From Cellulomonas gelida (GTDB taxonomy: Bacteria; Actinomycetota; Actinomycetes; Actinomycetales; Cellulomonadaceae): DNA of 64,000 nt. Below the pieces are notes generated by a model that was not told where the DNA came from, searched no databases, and saw only the letters and a program-made list of their open reading frames with translations. The stretch covers positions 82,076 to 146,075 of the forward strand of contig NZ_BJLQ01000006.1 of the NCBI RefSeq assembly GCF_006538725.1, written 5' to 3'. The translations under genes were made by a program, and so were the position numbers. Each line of letters starts with the position of its first letter. Within the stretch, counting starts at the first letter, position 1. This document shows positions 35,776-44,842 of the stretch, in pieces.

Positions 35776-36035
35776 CATCGCTCCCCGTGTCGTCCCACGG
35801 CCGCGCCGCGGGTGGTTCGAGCCGCTTCCAGCCAACCCTGCGAGCAAGGACACCCATGGGACGTCTTACCCAGGGCCCGGGCGTCACCGTTCATACAACA
35901 GCATTCAGCATGGTCGCGCTCAGCGAGATCTTCGCAGGTCACGCGGCTGTCCGGGGGTGTCAGCCGCGCTCGGCGCGGCGGGGTGTGACGTTGGTGACGC
36001 ACCGTCGTCTCCCCGTGCGCGGGATACGGTGAGGT

Positions 36036-37022
36036 GTGCCCGAACGACCGTCCGTGACCGCCTCCGAGCAGGCCCAGGCCGACGAGGCCCCGCGCGTCGG
36101 GACCGCGTCCGGCGAGGCCGCCCCGGGCGCGTCGTCGGGCGGGTGGTCCGTCCAGGAGGCGGGTGAGCCGACGACGATGCTGCGTGCGGCCGTGCGGCCG
36201 CGCATGCTCGGGATGCTCGTGCTTCTCGCGGCGGCCGCCACGGTGTGCGGACTGCTCGGGGCGTGGCAGCTCGACCGCGCCGAGGTGCGCGGGCACCGTG
36301 CGCAGGCCGAGCACGAGGCGTCGATCGTCGCCGCTGAGCCCGTGCCGCTCGGCGACGAGCTCAGCCCGCAGACGGCGTTCCGCGGCGAGCTCGTGGCGCG
36401 CAAGGTGTCCGTGACCGGCAGCTACGAGCCCGCCGGCCAGCTCGTCGTGCCGGACCGCGTGCGCGACGGCGCGACCGGCTACCTGGTCCTGACGCCGCTG
36501 CGGGTGAGCGACGCGGGTGGCGCCTCCGGCGCGCAGGCCGCGGGTGCGGTGCTGCCGGTCGTGCGCGGCTGGGTGGCCTCGCCCCAGGATGCCGACGAGC
36601 CGCCCGCCGGTCCCGTGGCGGTCACGGGGTACCTGCAGGCGTCCGAGCAGGCGGGCGACGGTGTGCAGGACGGCACCGTCTCGGCCATCTCGTCGGCCGA
36701 GCTCGTGGGGGAGTGGGGCGGTCCCATCTACACCGGGTACCTGGTCCTCGTCGGCTCGCAGCCCGCGCAGGACCCCGCGATCGCACTGCTCGAGCCTCCG
36801 AGCACGCCCGGCTCGGGCCTCAACGTGCAGAACCTCGCCTACGCGGCGCAGTGGTGGATCTTCGGCGGCTTCGCCGCGGCGCTCTGGCTGCGGATGGTGC
36901 GGGACGAGGCGCGCGGGCGTCCCGCGGGCCCCGGCCCGTCCGTGCCGGGTCCGGGGGCGGCGCCGCCCGCTCGCGGGTCGGCCGCGCGCGACGACGAGGC
37001 GGGGGCACCCGACCAGCAGTGA
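36036..37022 (+). CDS. SURF1 family protein
   Basis: SURF1 aids cytochrome c oxidase assembly. The 328-residue protein has two membrane helices (about 56-76 and 266-285) bracketing an extracytoplasmic domain. The N-terminal helix ends in GLLGAWQLDRAE, the family signature; VSVTGSYEPAGQLVVPDR and NVQNLAYAAQWWIFGGFA are further matches. The tail is Pro/Arg-rich. GTG 36036 has TACGGT five bases upstream. Its presence suggests respiration with an aa3-type oxidase alongside the fermentative genes. No oxidase subunit is nearby. Confidence 0.9.
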   Translation: MPERPSVTASEQAQADEAPRVGTASGEAAPGASSGGWSVQEAGEPTTMLRAAVRPRMLGMLVLLAAAATVCGLLGAWQLDRAEVRGHRAQAEHEASIVAAEPVPLGDELSPQTAFRGELVARKVSVTGSYEPAGQLVVPDRVRDGATGYLVLTPLRVSDAGGASGAQAAGAVLPVVRGWVASPQDADEPPAGPVAVTGYLQASEQAGDGVQDGTVSAISSAELVGEWGGPIYTGYLVLVGSQPAQDPAIALLEPPSTPGSGLNVQNLAYAAQWWIFGGFAAALWLRMVRDEARGRPAGPGPSVPGPGAAPPARGSAARDDEAGAPDQQ

Positions 37023-37134
37023 CGCCCGGCCAGGGCGATGCCGCGTGCCCGTCGTGCCGCACGGGAGTTGGTGCGACGATGCACACCGGGGGACGTCGGC
37101 CCGACCGACGCCGGCACATCGACAGGAGACGACG

Positions 37135-37554
37135 ATGCTCGCGCAGGGGACGTACGACGCCGACTACATCGCAGACTGCCGTGGACAGGTCGAGGCCGAG
37201 ATCGCGGCGTTCGACATCGCCCGGGCGGACAGCGACGTCGACGACACCGCGCTGGAGGACCTCGAGGGGAGCTACTTCGCGGCGCTCCTGCTCGCGCTCG
37301 AGATGCGGTTCGTGCACCGGCTGCGCGCCAAGGAGGGCAAGGACGGGAACCCGCTCAACGAGGTGCGGCTCCTGGTCGAGTCGCTGATGTCGAACGGCGG
37401 GCGGATGGTCGAGGACTCCAAGCTCGGGCTCGACCCGGAGCGCAGCGTGCTGCACACGCGCCCGGGGGAGGACATCGTCCTGCGCTACGACGACTTCGTG
37501 CGCCTCTCGCGGGCGTTCTTCGCGGAGATCGAGGCGCGGTACGTCGAGGACTGA
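37135..37554 (+). CDS. Hypothetical acidic protein
   Basis: I do not recognise this 139-residue protein. It is acidic and mainly helical (DDTALEDLEGSYFAALLLALEMRFVHRLRA), with a basic patch and an Asn-Pro-Leu-Asn-Glu-Val-Arg stretch, ending EIEARYVED. No signal or membrane segment is seen. ATG 37135 has AGGAG six bases upstream. It is followed by a very strong terminator and faces an ABC exporter. Confidence 0.75.
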   Translation: MLAQGTYDADYIADCRGQVEAEIAAFDIARADSDVDDTALEDLEGSYFAALLLALEMRFVHRLRAKEGKDGNPLNEVRLLVESLMSNGGRMVEDSKLGLDPERSVLHTRPGEDIVLRYDDFVRLSRAFFAEIEARYVED

Positions 37555-37560
37555 CGCGCT

Positions 37561-37609
37561 CGCAGCCGACGCCCCTGTTCGCTCTCAGTGAACAGGGGCG
37601 TCGGCTGCG
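37561..37609. terminator. Bidirectional terminator with 20-bp perfect stem
   Basis: 37561-37580 and 37590-37609 are perfectly complementary (left arm CGCAGCCGACGCCCCTGTTC) around a 9-base loop, between convergent genes. Confidence 0.9.
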
Positions 37610-37636
37610 GGTGGCCCTGTGCGGGGGCGCACCCGG

Positions 37637-39373
37637 TCAGGACTCGTGCTGCCACGACCGCCAGAGCGCGGCGTAGTCGCCTCCCGCCGCGACCAGCTCG
37701 TCGTGCGGGCCGATCTCGGTGATCAGGCCGCCGTCGACGACGGCCACGCGGTCCGCGTCGTGCGCGGTGTGCAGGCGGTGCGCGATCGCGACGACCGTGC
37801 GCCCCGCGAGGACGCCGTTGAGCGAACGCTCCAGGTGCCGCGCGGCGCGCGGGTCGAGCAACGAGGTCGCCTCGTCGAGGACCAGCGTGTGCGGGTCGAG
37901 CAGCACGAGCCGCGCGAGGGCGATCTGCTGGGCCTGCGCCGGGGTCAGCGGGGCGCCACCCGAGCCGATCTCCGTCGCAAGGGCCTCGGGCAGTGCGGCT
38001 ACCCAGCCCCATGCGTCGACCGCCTCGAGCGCGCGCCGCAGCGCTTCCTGCGACGCGTCCGGGTCGGCGAGCCGCAGGTTGTCCGCGACGGTGCCGACGA
38101 AGACGTGGTGCTCCTGCGTGACGAGCGCGACGTGCCCGCGCAGCTCCTCCAGCGGCAGGTCGACGAGCGGTACGCCGCCCACGCTCACCGTGCCACCCGT
38201 GGGCGGGTGGATACCGGCGAGCATGCGGCCCAGCGTCGACTTACCCGCACCGGACGGACCGACCACCGCGAGCCGCTCGCCCGAGCGCAGGTCGAGGTCG
38301 ATGCCGTGCAGCACGTCGTGGCCCTCGCGGTACGCGTAGCGCAGCGAACGAGCGCTCACGTCCTCGTCGGTGGGCGTGCCCTCACGCGCCTCGCGGTCCG
38401 GCTCGACGAGCCGGATGCCGACGATCCGCGCGAGCGAGGTCCCCGCGACCTGGATCTCGTCGAGCCAGAAGATCAGGTCCCAGACGGGGCCCGACACCTG
38501 GTACGTGTAGAGCACGATCGTCGCGACGACGCCCAGCGTCACGTGCCCCTGCGAGACCAACCACCCGCCCCACAGCAGCACCGCGACGGGTGCGGCGGTG
38601 AAGGCGAAGTCCACTCCCGGGAACAGCGCGGTGCGCAGGTTGAGCGTCACGCGCTCGGCGTCGAACGCCTCGCGCAGGTCGTCCTCGACGCGTGCCTCGC
38701 GGCGCGGGCCCATGCGCAGCGCGTCGACCGTGCGCGCGCCCTCGACCGACTCCGTGATCGTGCCGTTGAGGGTCGCGTACGCGGCGGACTCCCGCAGGTA
38801 GGCAGGCGTCGCACGGCGCAGGTACCAGCGCACGACGACGAGCATCACCGGCACGCCCACGAACATCGCGATCGCGACGAGCGGCGACAGGACGACGCAC
38901 GCGACCACGGTGAGCGTGATCGTCACGATGGCGACGATGACGCGCGGCACCCCGAAGCGCACCGCGTTCTGCAGCTTGTTGACGTCGTTCGTCGTGCGGG
39001 CCACGAGGTCACCCGTGCCCGCCCGCTCGACGGTCGACAGCGGCAGCGACGTCACGGTCTCGATGAACTCCTCGCGCAGGTCGGCGAAGACCATCTCGCC
39101 GAACAGCATCGAGCTGCGCTGCGCGAACCGCGTGAGCACGGTCTGCCCGAGCACCGCGCCCGCGCCGAGCGCGACGAGGGAGTTGACGTAGCCCGTGGTG
39201 GTGCCGTCCGCGACCGCGTCGACGAGCCGCCCGAGCAGCCACGGCCCGGCCAGGCCGAGGACCGCCGCGAACGTGTGCAGCACCGCGATGCCGGTGAGCG
39301 GCCGACGGTGGGCGCGCAGGAGGTGGACCGCGTACGCGCGGACCGTCGCCGCGTCGGCGATGGGCAGCTTCAC
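37637..39373 (-). CDS. Heterodimeric ABC exporter subunit with intact Walker A, degenerate signature
   Basis: This 578-residue half-exporter has six membrane helices (about 25-320), then an ATPase with Walker A VGPSGAGKST (371-380), Q-loop LVTQEHH, Walker B LVLDEATS and H-loop His532. Its signature is changed to APLTPAQAQQ (LSGGQ expected, LTPAQ at 476-480). With the partner encoded just upstream, whose Walker A is lost but whose signature is intact, one working ATP site can form. GTG 39373 overlaps the partner stop. The exported substrate is unknown. Confidence 0.9.
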   Translation of the reverse strand: MKLPIADAATVRAYAVHLLRAHRRPLTGIAVLHTFAAVLGLAGPWLLGRLVDAVADGTTTGYVNSLVALGAGAVLGQTVLTRFAQRSSMLFGEMVFADLREEFIETVTSLPLSTVERAGTGDLVARTTNDVNKLQNAVRFGVPRVIVAIVTITLTVVACVVLSPLVAIAMFVGVPVMLVVVRWYLRRATPAYLRESAAYATLNGTITESVEGARTVDALRMGPRREARVEDDLREAFDAERVTLNLRTALFPGVDFAFTAAPVAVLLWGGWLVSQGHVTLGVVATIVLYTYQVSGPVWDLIFWLDEIQVAGTSLARIVGIRLVEPDREAREGTPTDEDVSARSLRYAYREGHDVLHGIDLDLRSGERLAVVGPSGAGKSTLGRMLAGIHPPTGGTVSVGGVPLVDLPLEELRGHVALVTQEHHVFVGTVADNLRLADPDASQEALRRALEAVDAWGWVAALPEALATEIGSGGAPLTPAQAQQIALARLVLLDPHTLVLDEATSLLDPRAARHLERSLNGVLAGRTVVAIAHRLHTAHDADRVAVVDGGLITEIGPHDELVAAGGDYAALWRSWQHES

Positions 39374-41244
39374 GGCCGACCTCCTCGTGTCTCGTGGGTC
39401 CCGGCGGGCTGTCCGTCGAGCAGTGCGTCGAACGCCTCGTCGGCGATCGGGTCGTCACCCGTCACGTCGACGGGCCGCGTCACCACCGCCGGGACACCCT
39501 GCGGAGGCGTCTCGTCGTCCAGGTGACGTTCGACGACGCGGCGGTACGCCGCGCCGTGCGCGTCCTGGCGGGCCAGCAGCTCGGCGTGCGTCCCGGTGGC
39601 GACCACGCGGCCGTCCACCAGCAGCTGCACCTCGTCGACGTGGTCGAGCACGAGCGGCGACGCCGTCACGACGAGCGTCGCGCGTCCGTGCCGCTCGCCG
39701 GCGAGCCGGGCCGCGATGCGCGCCTCGGTGTGCGCGTCGACCGCGGACGTCGGCTCGACCAGCAGCAGGATCTCCGGGTCGAGCAGGAGCGCACGCGCGA
39801 GCGCGACGCGCTGGCGCTGGCCGCCCGACAGCGACCGCCCCTTCTCCGGCATCTCGCCCGCGAGCCCGTCCGGCACGGAGTCGAGCACGTCGTGCGCGTC
39901 GGCGAGCGCGATGGCGCGCAGCAGGCGCTCGGCGTCGCCCGGGCCGTGCACGTCGAGCTCGCTCGCGAGCGTGCCCGAGAACAGGTGCGGGGTCGCCTCG
40001 GCCAGCAGGATCCGCTCGCGCACGACCTGCTTGTCCAGGTCGGCGAGCAGCACGCCGCCCAGCCGCACGGGCGTGGCGACCTCGGCCTCGTCGTCGAACC
40101 GACCCATGCGCGTGGCGATCGCCGCAGACTCGTCGGGGTCCGCGCTCACGAGCGCGCTCACCAGGCCGGGCCGGACGGTGACGCCCGAGGTCTCGTCGAC
40201 CAGCGGGACCCCCGGCGGCGGCGGTGCCTGCGTACCCGGGCGAGCACCCGTGGCGGGCACGACGCGCAGCACGTTGAGCACCTTGCCGGCACCCACGTGC
40301 GCACGCGTCGCGGACTGCACCGTGTACGTCATCTGCTGGACCGGCCACGCGAGGAACGCGGCGAACCCGTACGCCTGCACCAGCTGGCCGGGCGTGATCT
40401 CGCCCGCCACGGCCAGGTGCGCGCCGTACCAGATCAGCACGACGACGAACGCCCCCGGCAGGAGCACCTGCAGCGCGTCGAGCCAGGACTGCGTGACCGC
40501 GACGGCCTCACCCTTGCGCCGCACGAGCTGCGACTGCTCGCGGTAGCGGGCCGTGAACACGCCCTCGCCGCCGATCCCGCGCAGGATGCGCAGGCCCGAG
40601 ACCGTGTCCGAGCCGAGCGTCGTGAGCCGGCCGGACGCCTCGCGCTGCGCGACCTGACGGCGCTGCAGCGGCTTGACGAGCGCGGCGATGCAGATCGTCA
40701 CGGTCGGCAGGCCGAGCACGACGATGAGGCCGAGCGGCACCGAGGTGCGCAGCATCACGAATGCCGCGATGCCGTAGGCCACGATCGAGCCGATGAACCG
40801 CGCGGCGGTGTGGAAGATCTCGCCGATGCGCAGCGCGTCGTTCGCGACGGCCGAGACGACCTCACCGGTCGGCAGCTCCGCGGTGATGGTGTGACCCGAG
40901 CGGGCGACACGGTGCCCGACGAGCTGGGACGCCGCGAACGAGGCGCGCAGCCAGTTCTCGACGTCGTAGCGGTGCCCGATCGCCGAGGCGGCGGCCGAGA
41001 TCACGCCCAGCACGGCGAGCGCACCCGCGGCGCGCCACAGGTCGGAGTCGAAGCCGTGCGCGAGGCCGGAGTCGATCGCGTAGCCGGTGACGTACGGCAG
41101 CGCGGCCTGGCACGAGAACATCAGGATGCCGAGCAGCACACCGACGGTGAGGATGCCCCACTGCCGGCGCGCCTGCCACAGCAGGTACGCCACGGGACCC
41201 GTCAGAGGCGGGGTACCCGGGTCAGCCAAGGGGAGGGATCGCAC
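39370..41244 (-). CDS. Heterodimeric ABC exporter subunit lacking Walker A
   Basis: The 624-residue half-exporter has a six-helix membrane domain and an ATPase domain with a normal signature [11 protein letters not shown] (LSGGQ at 472-476) but no P-loop: [19 protein letters not shown] stands at that place (about 362-380). The Walker B Asp is Val496 (LLLVEPTS) with Glu497 kept, and the H-loop His is missing (VVTASPLV). It can supply only the signature side of a composite site. GTG 41244 is chosen because TAACGT lies seven bases upstream; GTG 41274 is an alternative. Confidence 0.88.
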   Translation of the reverse strand: MRSLPLADPGTPPLTGPVAYLLWQARRQWGILTVGVLLGILMFSCQAALPYVTGYAIDSGLAHGFDSDLWRAAGALAVLGVISAAASAIGHRYDVENWLRASFAASQLVGHRVARSGHTITAELPTGEVVSAVANDALRIGEIFHTAARFIGSIVAYGIAAFVMLRTSVPLGLIVVLGLPTVTICIAALVKPLQRRQVAQREASGRLTTLGSDTVSGLRILRGIGGEGVFTARYREQSQLVRRKGEAVAVTQSWLDALQVLLPGAFVVVLIWYGAHLAVAGEITPGQLVQAYGFAAFLAWPVQQMTYTVQSATRAHVGAGKVLNVLRVVPATGARPGTQAPPPPGVPLVDETSGVTVRPGLVSALVSADPDESAAIATRMGRFDDEAEVATPVRLGGVLLADLDKQVVRERILLAEATPHLFSGTLASELDVHGPGDAERLLRAIALADAHDVLDSVPDGLAGEMPEKGRSLSGGQRQRVALARALLLDPEILLLVEPTSAVDAHTEARIAARLAGERHGRATLVVTASPLVLDHVDEVQLLVDGRVVATGTHAELLARQDAHGAAYRRVVERHLDDETPPQGVPAVVTRPVDVTGDDPIADEAFDALLDGQPAGTHETRGGRP

Positions 41245-41251
41245 TCGTTCC

Positions 41252-41257
41252 ACGTTA
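41252..41257 (-). promoter_or_regulatory. -10 hexamer of the ABC exporter operon
   Basis: TAACGT on the minus strand, seven bases before the GTG at 41244. It lies inside the frame that would start at 41274, arguing against that start. Confidence 0.5.
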
Positions 41258-41390
41258 CGGGCGGGCACCGACACGACTCGACTCGTTTTCCGCCGGGGTC
41301 CGCGCCGGGCTCTGCGCCGGGCTCTGCGCCGCCGTGGTCCCCCACGTGCCGCACGGTGGACGTCGGGCCGGAGCAGCGGGACGCGGCGAC

Positions 41391-41396
41391 TACCCT
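41391..41396 (+). promoter_or_regulatory. -10 hexamer of guaA
   Basis: TACCCT is six bases before the GTG of guaA. The gap from 41275 also has a short direct repeat (GCGCCGGGCTCT, about two copies near 41302). Confidence 0.5.
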
Positions 41397-41402
41397 GAGG
41401 GC

Positions 41403-42989
41403 GTGACTCAGACGCCTGAGCAGCCGACAGCTCACCGCCCGGTCCTCGTCGTCGACTTCGGCGCGCAGTACGCCCAGCTCATCGCACGGCGCGTGCGCGA
41501 GGCGAGCGTGTACTCCGAGATCGTGCCCCACACGGCCACCGTCGCGGACCTGCTCGCCAAGGACCCCGCCGCGATCATCCTGTCCGGGGGCCCCTCGTCG
41601 GTGTACGCCGACGGCGCGCCGTTCGTCGACCCCGCGCTGTTCGAGGCCGGCGTGCCGGTCCTCGGCATCTGCTACGGCTTCCAGGCCATGGCGCAGGCGC
41701 TCGGCGGGACCGTCGCGCAGACGGGCCGCCGCGAGTACGGCGGCACCGCGCTCGAGGTCTCCGCGACCGGCACGGTGCTCGCGGGCAGCCCCGAGCAGCA
41801 GACGGTGTGGATGAGCCACGGCGACGCGGTGCACGCGGCGCCCGAGGGCTTCGACGTGCTCGCGACGAGCGAGGGCTCACCCGTCGCCGCGTTCGAGAAC
41901 CGCGAGCGGCGCCTGTTCGGCGTGCAGTGGCACCCCGAGGTCAAGCACTCGCCGCTCGGTCAGAAGGCGCTCGAGAACTTCCTCTACGAGGGTGCGGGTC
42001 TGACGCCCGACTGGAACCCGGGCAACGTGATCGCCGAGCAGGTCGAGCGCATCCGTGCGCAGGTCGGCGACGCGCGCGTGATCTGCGGGCTGTCCGGCGG
42101 CGTCGACTCGTCGGTGGCCGCAGCGCTCGTGCAGCGTGCCGTGGGGGACCAGCTCACGTGCGTCTTCGTCGACCACGGGCTGCTGCGCTCGGGCGAGGCC
42201 GAGCAGGTCGAGAAGGACTTCGTCGCCTCGACCGGTGTGCGGCTCAAGATCGTCGACGCGCGTGCGCGGTTCCTGCAGGCGCTCGCGGGCCACACCGACC
42301 CGGAGACCAAGCGCAAGATCATCGGCCGCGAGTTCATCCGCGTGTTCGAGGACGCCGCGCGCGAGGTCGTCGCCGAGTCCGGCGAGACCGGAAGCGAGGT
42401 CAAGTTCCTGGTCCAGGGCACGCTGTACCCCGACGTGGTCGAGTCCGGGGGCGGCGAGGGCGCGGCGAACATCAAGTCGCACCACAACGTGGGCGGCCTG
42501 CCCGACGACCTGCAGTTCGAGCTCGTCGAGCCGCTGCGTGCGCTGTTCAAGGACGAGGTGCGCGCGGTCGGCCTCGAGCTCGGCGTCCCCGAGGCCATCG
42601 TCTGGCGCCAGCCGTTCCCCGGACCGGGCCTCGGCATCCGGATCATCGGCGAGGTCACGGCCGAGCGTCTCGACGTGCTGCGCGCCGCCGACGCGATCGC
42701 TCGTGAGGAGCTCACGCGCGCCGGCCTGGACCGCGAGATCTGGCAGTGCCCCGTGGTGCTGCTCGCCGACGTGCGTTCGGTCGGCGTCCAGGGCGACGGC
42801 CGGACCTACGGCCACCCGATCGTGCTGCGACCCGTGTCGTCGGAGGACGCCATGACGGCAGACTGGACCCGCATGCCGTACGACGTGCTCGCGACCATCT
42901 CGACGCGCATCACCAACGAGGTGCCCGAGGTCAACCGGGTCGTCCTCGACGTGACGAGCAAGCCGCCGGGCACGATCGAGTGGGAGTGA
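41403..42989 (+). CDS. guaA: GMP synthase (glutamine-hydrolysing)
   Basis: GuaA aminates XMP to GMP using glutamine and ATP. The 528-residue protein has a class I amidotransferase domain (Cys90 in GICYGFQ, His177/Glu179 in QWHPEV), the ATP-PPase P-loop SGGVDSS at 231-237, and the dimerisation domain ending [15 protein letters not shown] 41403 sits behind a leaderless-type -10. It is followed by a DUF3817 gene after 6 bases. Confidence 0.97.
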   Translation: MTQTPEQPTAHRPVLVVDFGAQYAQLIARRVREASVYSEIVPHTATVADLLAKDPAAIILSGGPSSVYADGAPFVDPALFEAGVPVLGICYGFQAMAQALGGTVAQTGRREYGGTALEVSATGTVLAGSPEQQTVWMSHGDAVHAAPEGFDVLATSEGSPVAAFENRERRLFGVQWHPEVKHSPLGQKALENFLYEGAGLTPDWNPGNVIAEQVERIRAQVGDARVICGLSGGVDSSVAAALVQRAVGDQLTCVFVDHGLLRSGEAEQVEKDFVASTGVRLKIVDARARFLQALAGHTDPETKRKIIGREFIRVFEDAAREVVAESGETGSEVKFLVQGTLYPDVVESGGGEGAANIKSHHNVGGLPDDLQFELVEPLRALFKDEVRAVGLELGVPEAIVWRQPFPGPGLGIRIIGEVTAERLDVLRAADAIAREELTRAGLDREIWQCPVVLLADVRSVGVQGDGRTYGHPIVLRPVSSEDAMTADWTRMPYDVLATISTRITNEVPEVNRVVLDVTSKPPGTIEWE

Positions 42990-42995
42990 CCCGGC

Positions 42996-43394
42996 ATGAC
43001 GAGGGATGAGGACGTGACGACGGACGCCGGGACGACGACGGACTGGAGCCGCAAGGCGCGCGGCTCGCTCACGCGCTACCGCGTGATGGCATGGATCACG
43101 GGCGCCATGCTCCTGCTGCTGTGCGCCGAGATGCTGGTCAAGTACGTGCTGCACGCCGACGGCGTCGCGGCCGCGTTCGGGTGGGTCCCGTTCGCGCACG
43201 GGTGGATCTACGTGGTCTACCTCGTCACGGTGTTCGACCTGTGGGCGACCATGCGGTGGCGCTTCGGCCGGCTCGTGACCATGGCGCTCGCGGGCATCGT
43301 GCCCGTGATGTCCTTCGTCCTCGAGCGACGCGTGCACACGCAGGGACTCGCGCGCGTCGAGGCGGCGGAGGCCGCGCAGCCCGTCACGGGCTGA
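42996..43394 (+). CDS. DUF3817 integral membrane protein
   Basis: The 132-residue protein has three membrane helices (RVMAWITGAMLLLLCAEML, FAHGWIYVVYLVTVFDLWA, LVTMALAGIVPVMSFVLE), matching DUF3817. This family commonly follows guaA in actinobacteria; its function is unknown. It is 6 bases after guaA and very likely co-transcribed. Confidence 0.88.
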   Translation: MTRDEDVTTDAGTTTDWSRKARGSLTRYRVMAWITGAMLLLLCAEMLVKYVLHADGVAAAFGWVPFAHGWIYVVYLVTVFDLWATMRWRFGRLVTMALAGIVPVMSFVLERRVHTQGLARVEAAEAAQPVTG

Positions 43395-43573
43395 CGGGGC
43401 TCGTCCTGCGCTCCCCGCCGGGAGCGCCTCTCGTCGTGCCCGCAGAGCGTCACCGGGTGCGATTCGTCCCCATCTCGCTACAGTCGACCTGCAGAACGTA
43501 GGCACCCGCACGTCGCACGGCCCCTGCGTCCGTCGGGTCGGCAAGGGGAACGCTCGAGAGAGGGGAACCGCAC

Positions 43574-44293
43574 GTGGCGACCACCGCTGGCAAGCACGGA
43601 GCTCGGGGGCTCGGCCTCTGGGTCATCGTCTTCGGGATCCTGTTCATCGTGGCCGGTGCGGTCACGTGGGGTCTGGTGGCGAGCAACCTCGCCGCCGAGA
43701 AGATCACCGTCTCCGACGACGCGAAGGCCTTCCAGGGTCAGCTCGTCGACACGCCGTGGGAGGCCTGGGTCCAGGCCGACATCATCAACCATCACGCGCT
43801 CGACGCCTCGGGCGGCAAGACGTACGCCGAGCTCGACCGCGAGGACCCGGTCCGCGAGACGATGATGACCGCGTCGTTCCTCCGGGCGTCGCTCTTCACG
43901 TCGGTCGTCGCGTTCGGCGTGGCGCTGCTCGTGGTCGGCCTGGGGGTCGTGTTCCTCCTCGTCGGCTTCGCGCTGAGGCGGCTGAGCCCGGTCGACGTCG
44001 TCGAGACCGACTCGCGGGTCGTCGGCCCCGCGCCGGTCGCCGCCGCGCCCGTGGCCGCAGCGCCCGTCGCCGCCGCACCGGTCGCCCCGACGTCACCGCC
44101 CCGCGCGACGACGGCTCCCGCCACGACCGCGGCACCCGCCGCTCCGACGACGGCTGCTCCGACGACCTCGGCACCGCCGGTCGTGCCGGACACCACGACT
44201 CCGGCCGCGCCTCCGGCGTCCGCGCCGCCGTCGCACGTCGCGCCGCCCGACCCGGTCGTCGACCCGGCGCGGCGCGACGAGCCGCGCGCCTGA
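43574..44293 (+). CDS. Hypothetical two-helix membrane protein with Pro/Ala/Thr tail
   Basis: The 239-residue protein has a membrane helix at about 13-36, an extracytoplasmic segment (ITVSDDAKAFQGQLVDTPWE, then INHHALDASGGKTYAELD), a second helix at about 108-133, and a cytoplasmic Pro/Ala/Thr-rich tail of 100 residues. Actinobacterial members are sometimes mislabelled as LigA; no dioxygenase feature is seen. GTG 43574 follows GAGAGGGG. Confidence 0.8.
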   Translation: MATTAGKHGARGLGLWVIVFGILFIVAGAVTWGLVASNLAAEKITVSDDAKAFQGQLVDTPWEAWVQADIINHHALDASGGKTYAELDREDPVRETMMTASFLRASLFTSVVAFGVALLVVGLGVVFLLVGFALRRLSPVDVVETDSRVVGPAPVAAAPVAAAPVAAAPVAPTSPPRATTAPATTAAPAAPTTAAPTTSAPPVVPDTTTPAAPPASAPPSHVAPPDPVVDPARRDEPRA

Positions 44294-44308
44294 CGTCTCG
44301 CACGACGA

Positions 44309-44344
44309 CGAGGGGCTCTCACCCGGGTGGGTGAGAGCCCCTCG
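44309..44344. terminator. Bidirectional terminator
   Basis: A perfect 16-bp stem (CGAGGGGCTCTCACCC and complement) with a GGGT loop lies between convergent genes. Confidence 0.88.
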
Positions 44345-44359
44345 CGCGTGCGGCACCGC

Positions 44360-44842
44360 TCAGCGTCGGCGGCGCGTGCCCGAGATGATCGAGCCGATCA
44401 GCAGGGCCACGCCCGCGCCGGCGACCAGCACGATCGCCGCGACGTCGACGTCGATGCGCCGCCCGCCCGCCCAGGCCAGCACGCCCACGCCGAGCACGGC
44501 CAGGACCAGGCCCCACACGACCGTCCCCACGCGGGGTCCGCGCTCGGGTCGCTCGACCTCGGCGGCCTGCGCGGCGACCGGCGGGTCGCTCGCCGTGGCG
44601 GGGGGCGTCGTCGAGATGCCCTCGTCGGCGGCCGCACCGGTGGGTGCGGTGCTCGCCGGGACCTCGGTGGTGAGGGTCTCGCCGGGGAGGTTCTCGGTGG
44701 CGAGAGTCTCGCTGGTGAGGTCCTCAGTGGTGGGGACCTCGGTGGTGAGGTCCTCAGTGGTGGGGACCTCGGTGGTGAGGGTCTCCGTGGGGTCGTCGCC
44801 CGTCCCGGGGTGGCCGGTGGTGGGCTGCTGCTCGGTGCTCAT
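44360..44842 (-). CDS. Hypothetical membrane protein with Thr/Glu repeat
   Basis: The 160-residue protein has an N-terminal repeat rich in Thr, Glu, Val and Pro (TTEVPTTEDL units, residues 15-55) and two C-terminal helices (VVWGLVLAVLGVGVLAWAG and AAIVLVAGAGVALLIGSII). Its start overlaps the stop of the PspC/toastrack gene (ATGA), so it should share that envelope-stress role. The repeat length likely varies between strains. Confidence 0.8.
   Translation of the reverse strand: MSTEQQPTTGHPGTGDDPTETLTTEVPTTEDLTTEVPTTEDLTSETLATENLPGETLTTEVPASTAPTGAAADEGISTTPPATASDPPVAAQAAEVERPERGPRVGTVVWGLVLAVLGVGVLAWAGGRRIDVDVAAIVLVAGAGVALLIGSIISGTRRRR
44661..44790 (-). repeat. 15/30-bp minisatellite in the Thr/Glu repeat
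   Basis: Two perfect 30-bp copies lie at 44721-44750 and 44751-44780, flanked by diverged 15-bp units. All changes keep the frame. Confidence 0.85.

Noticed and set aside
33247..35988. A 913-codon open frame antisense to the phosphoketolase gene
   Set aside because: Same shadow effect. The opposite frame is an unmistakable phosphoketolase.
43574..44293. Aromatic ring-opening dioxygenase LigA label for the Pro/Ala/Thr-tail protein
   Set aside because: There are two membrane helices and a low-complexity tail only. The label is a known misannotation spread by composition.
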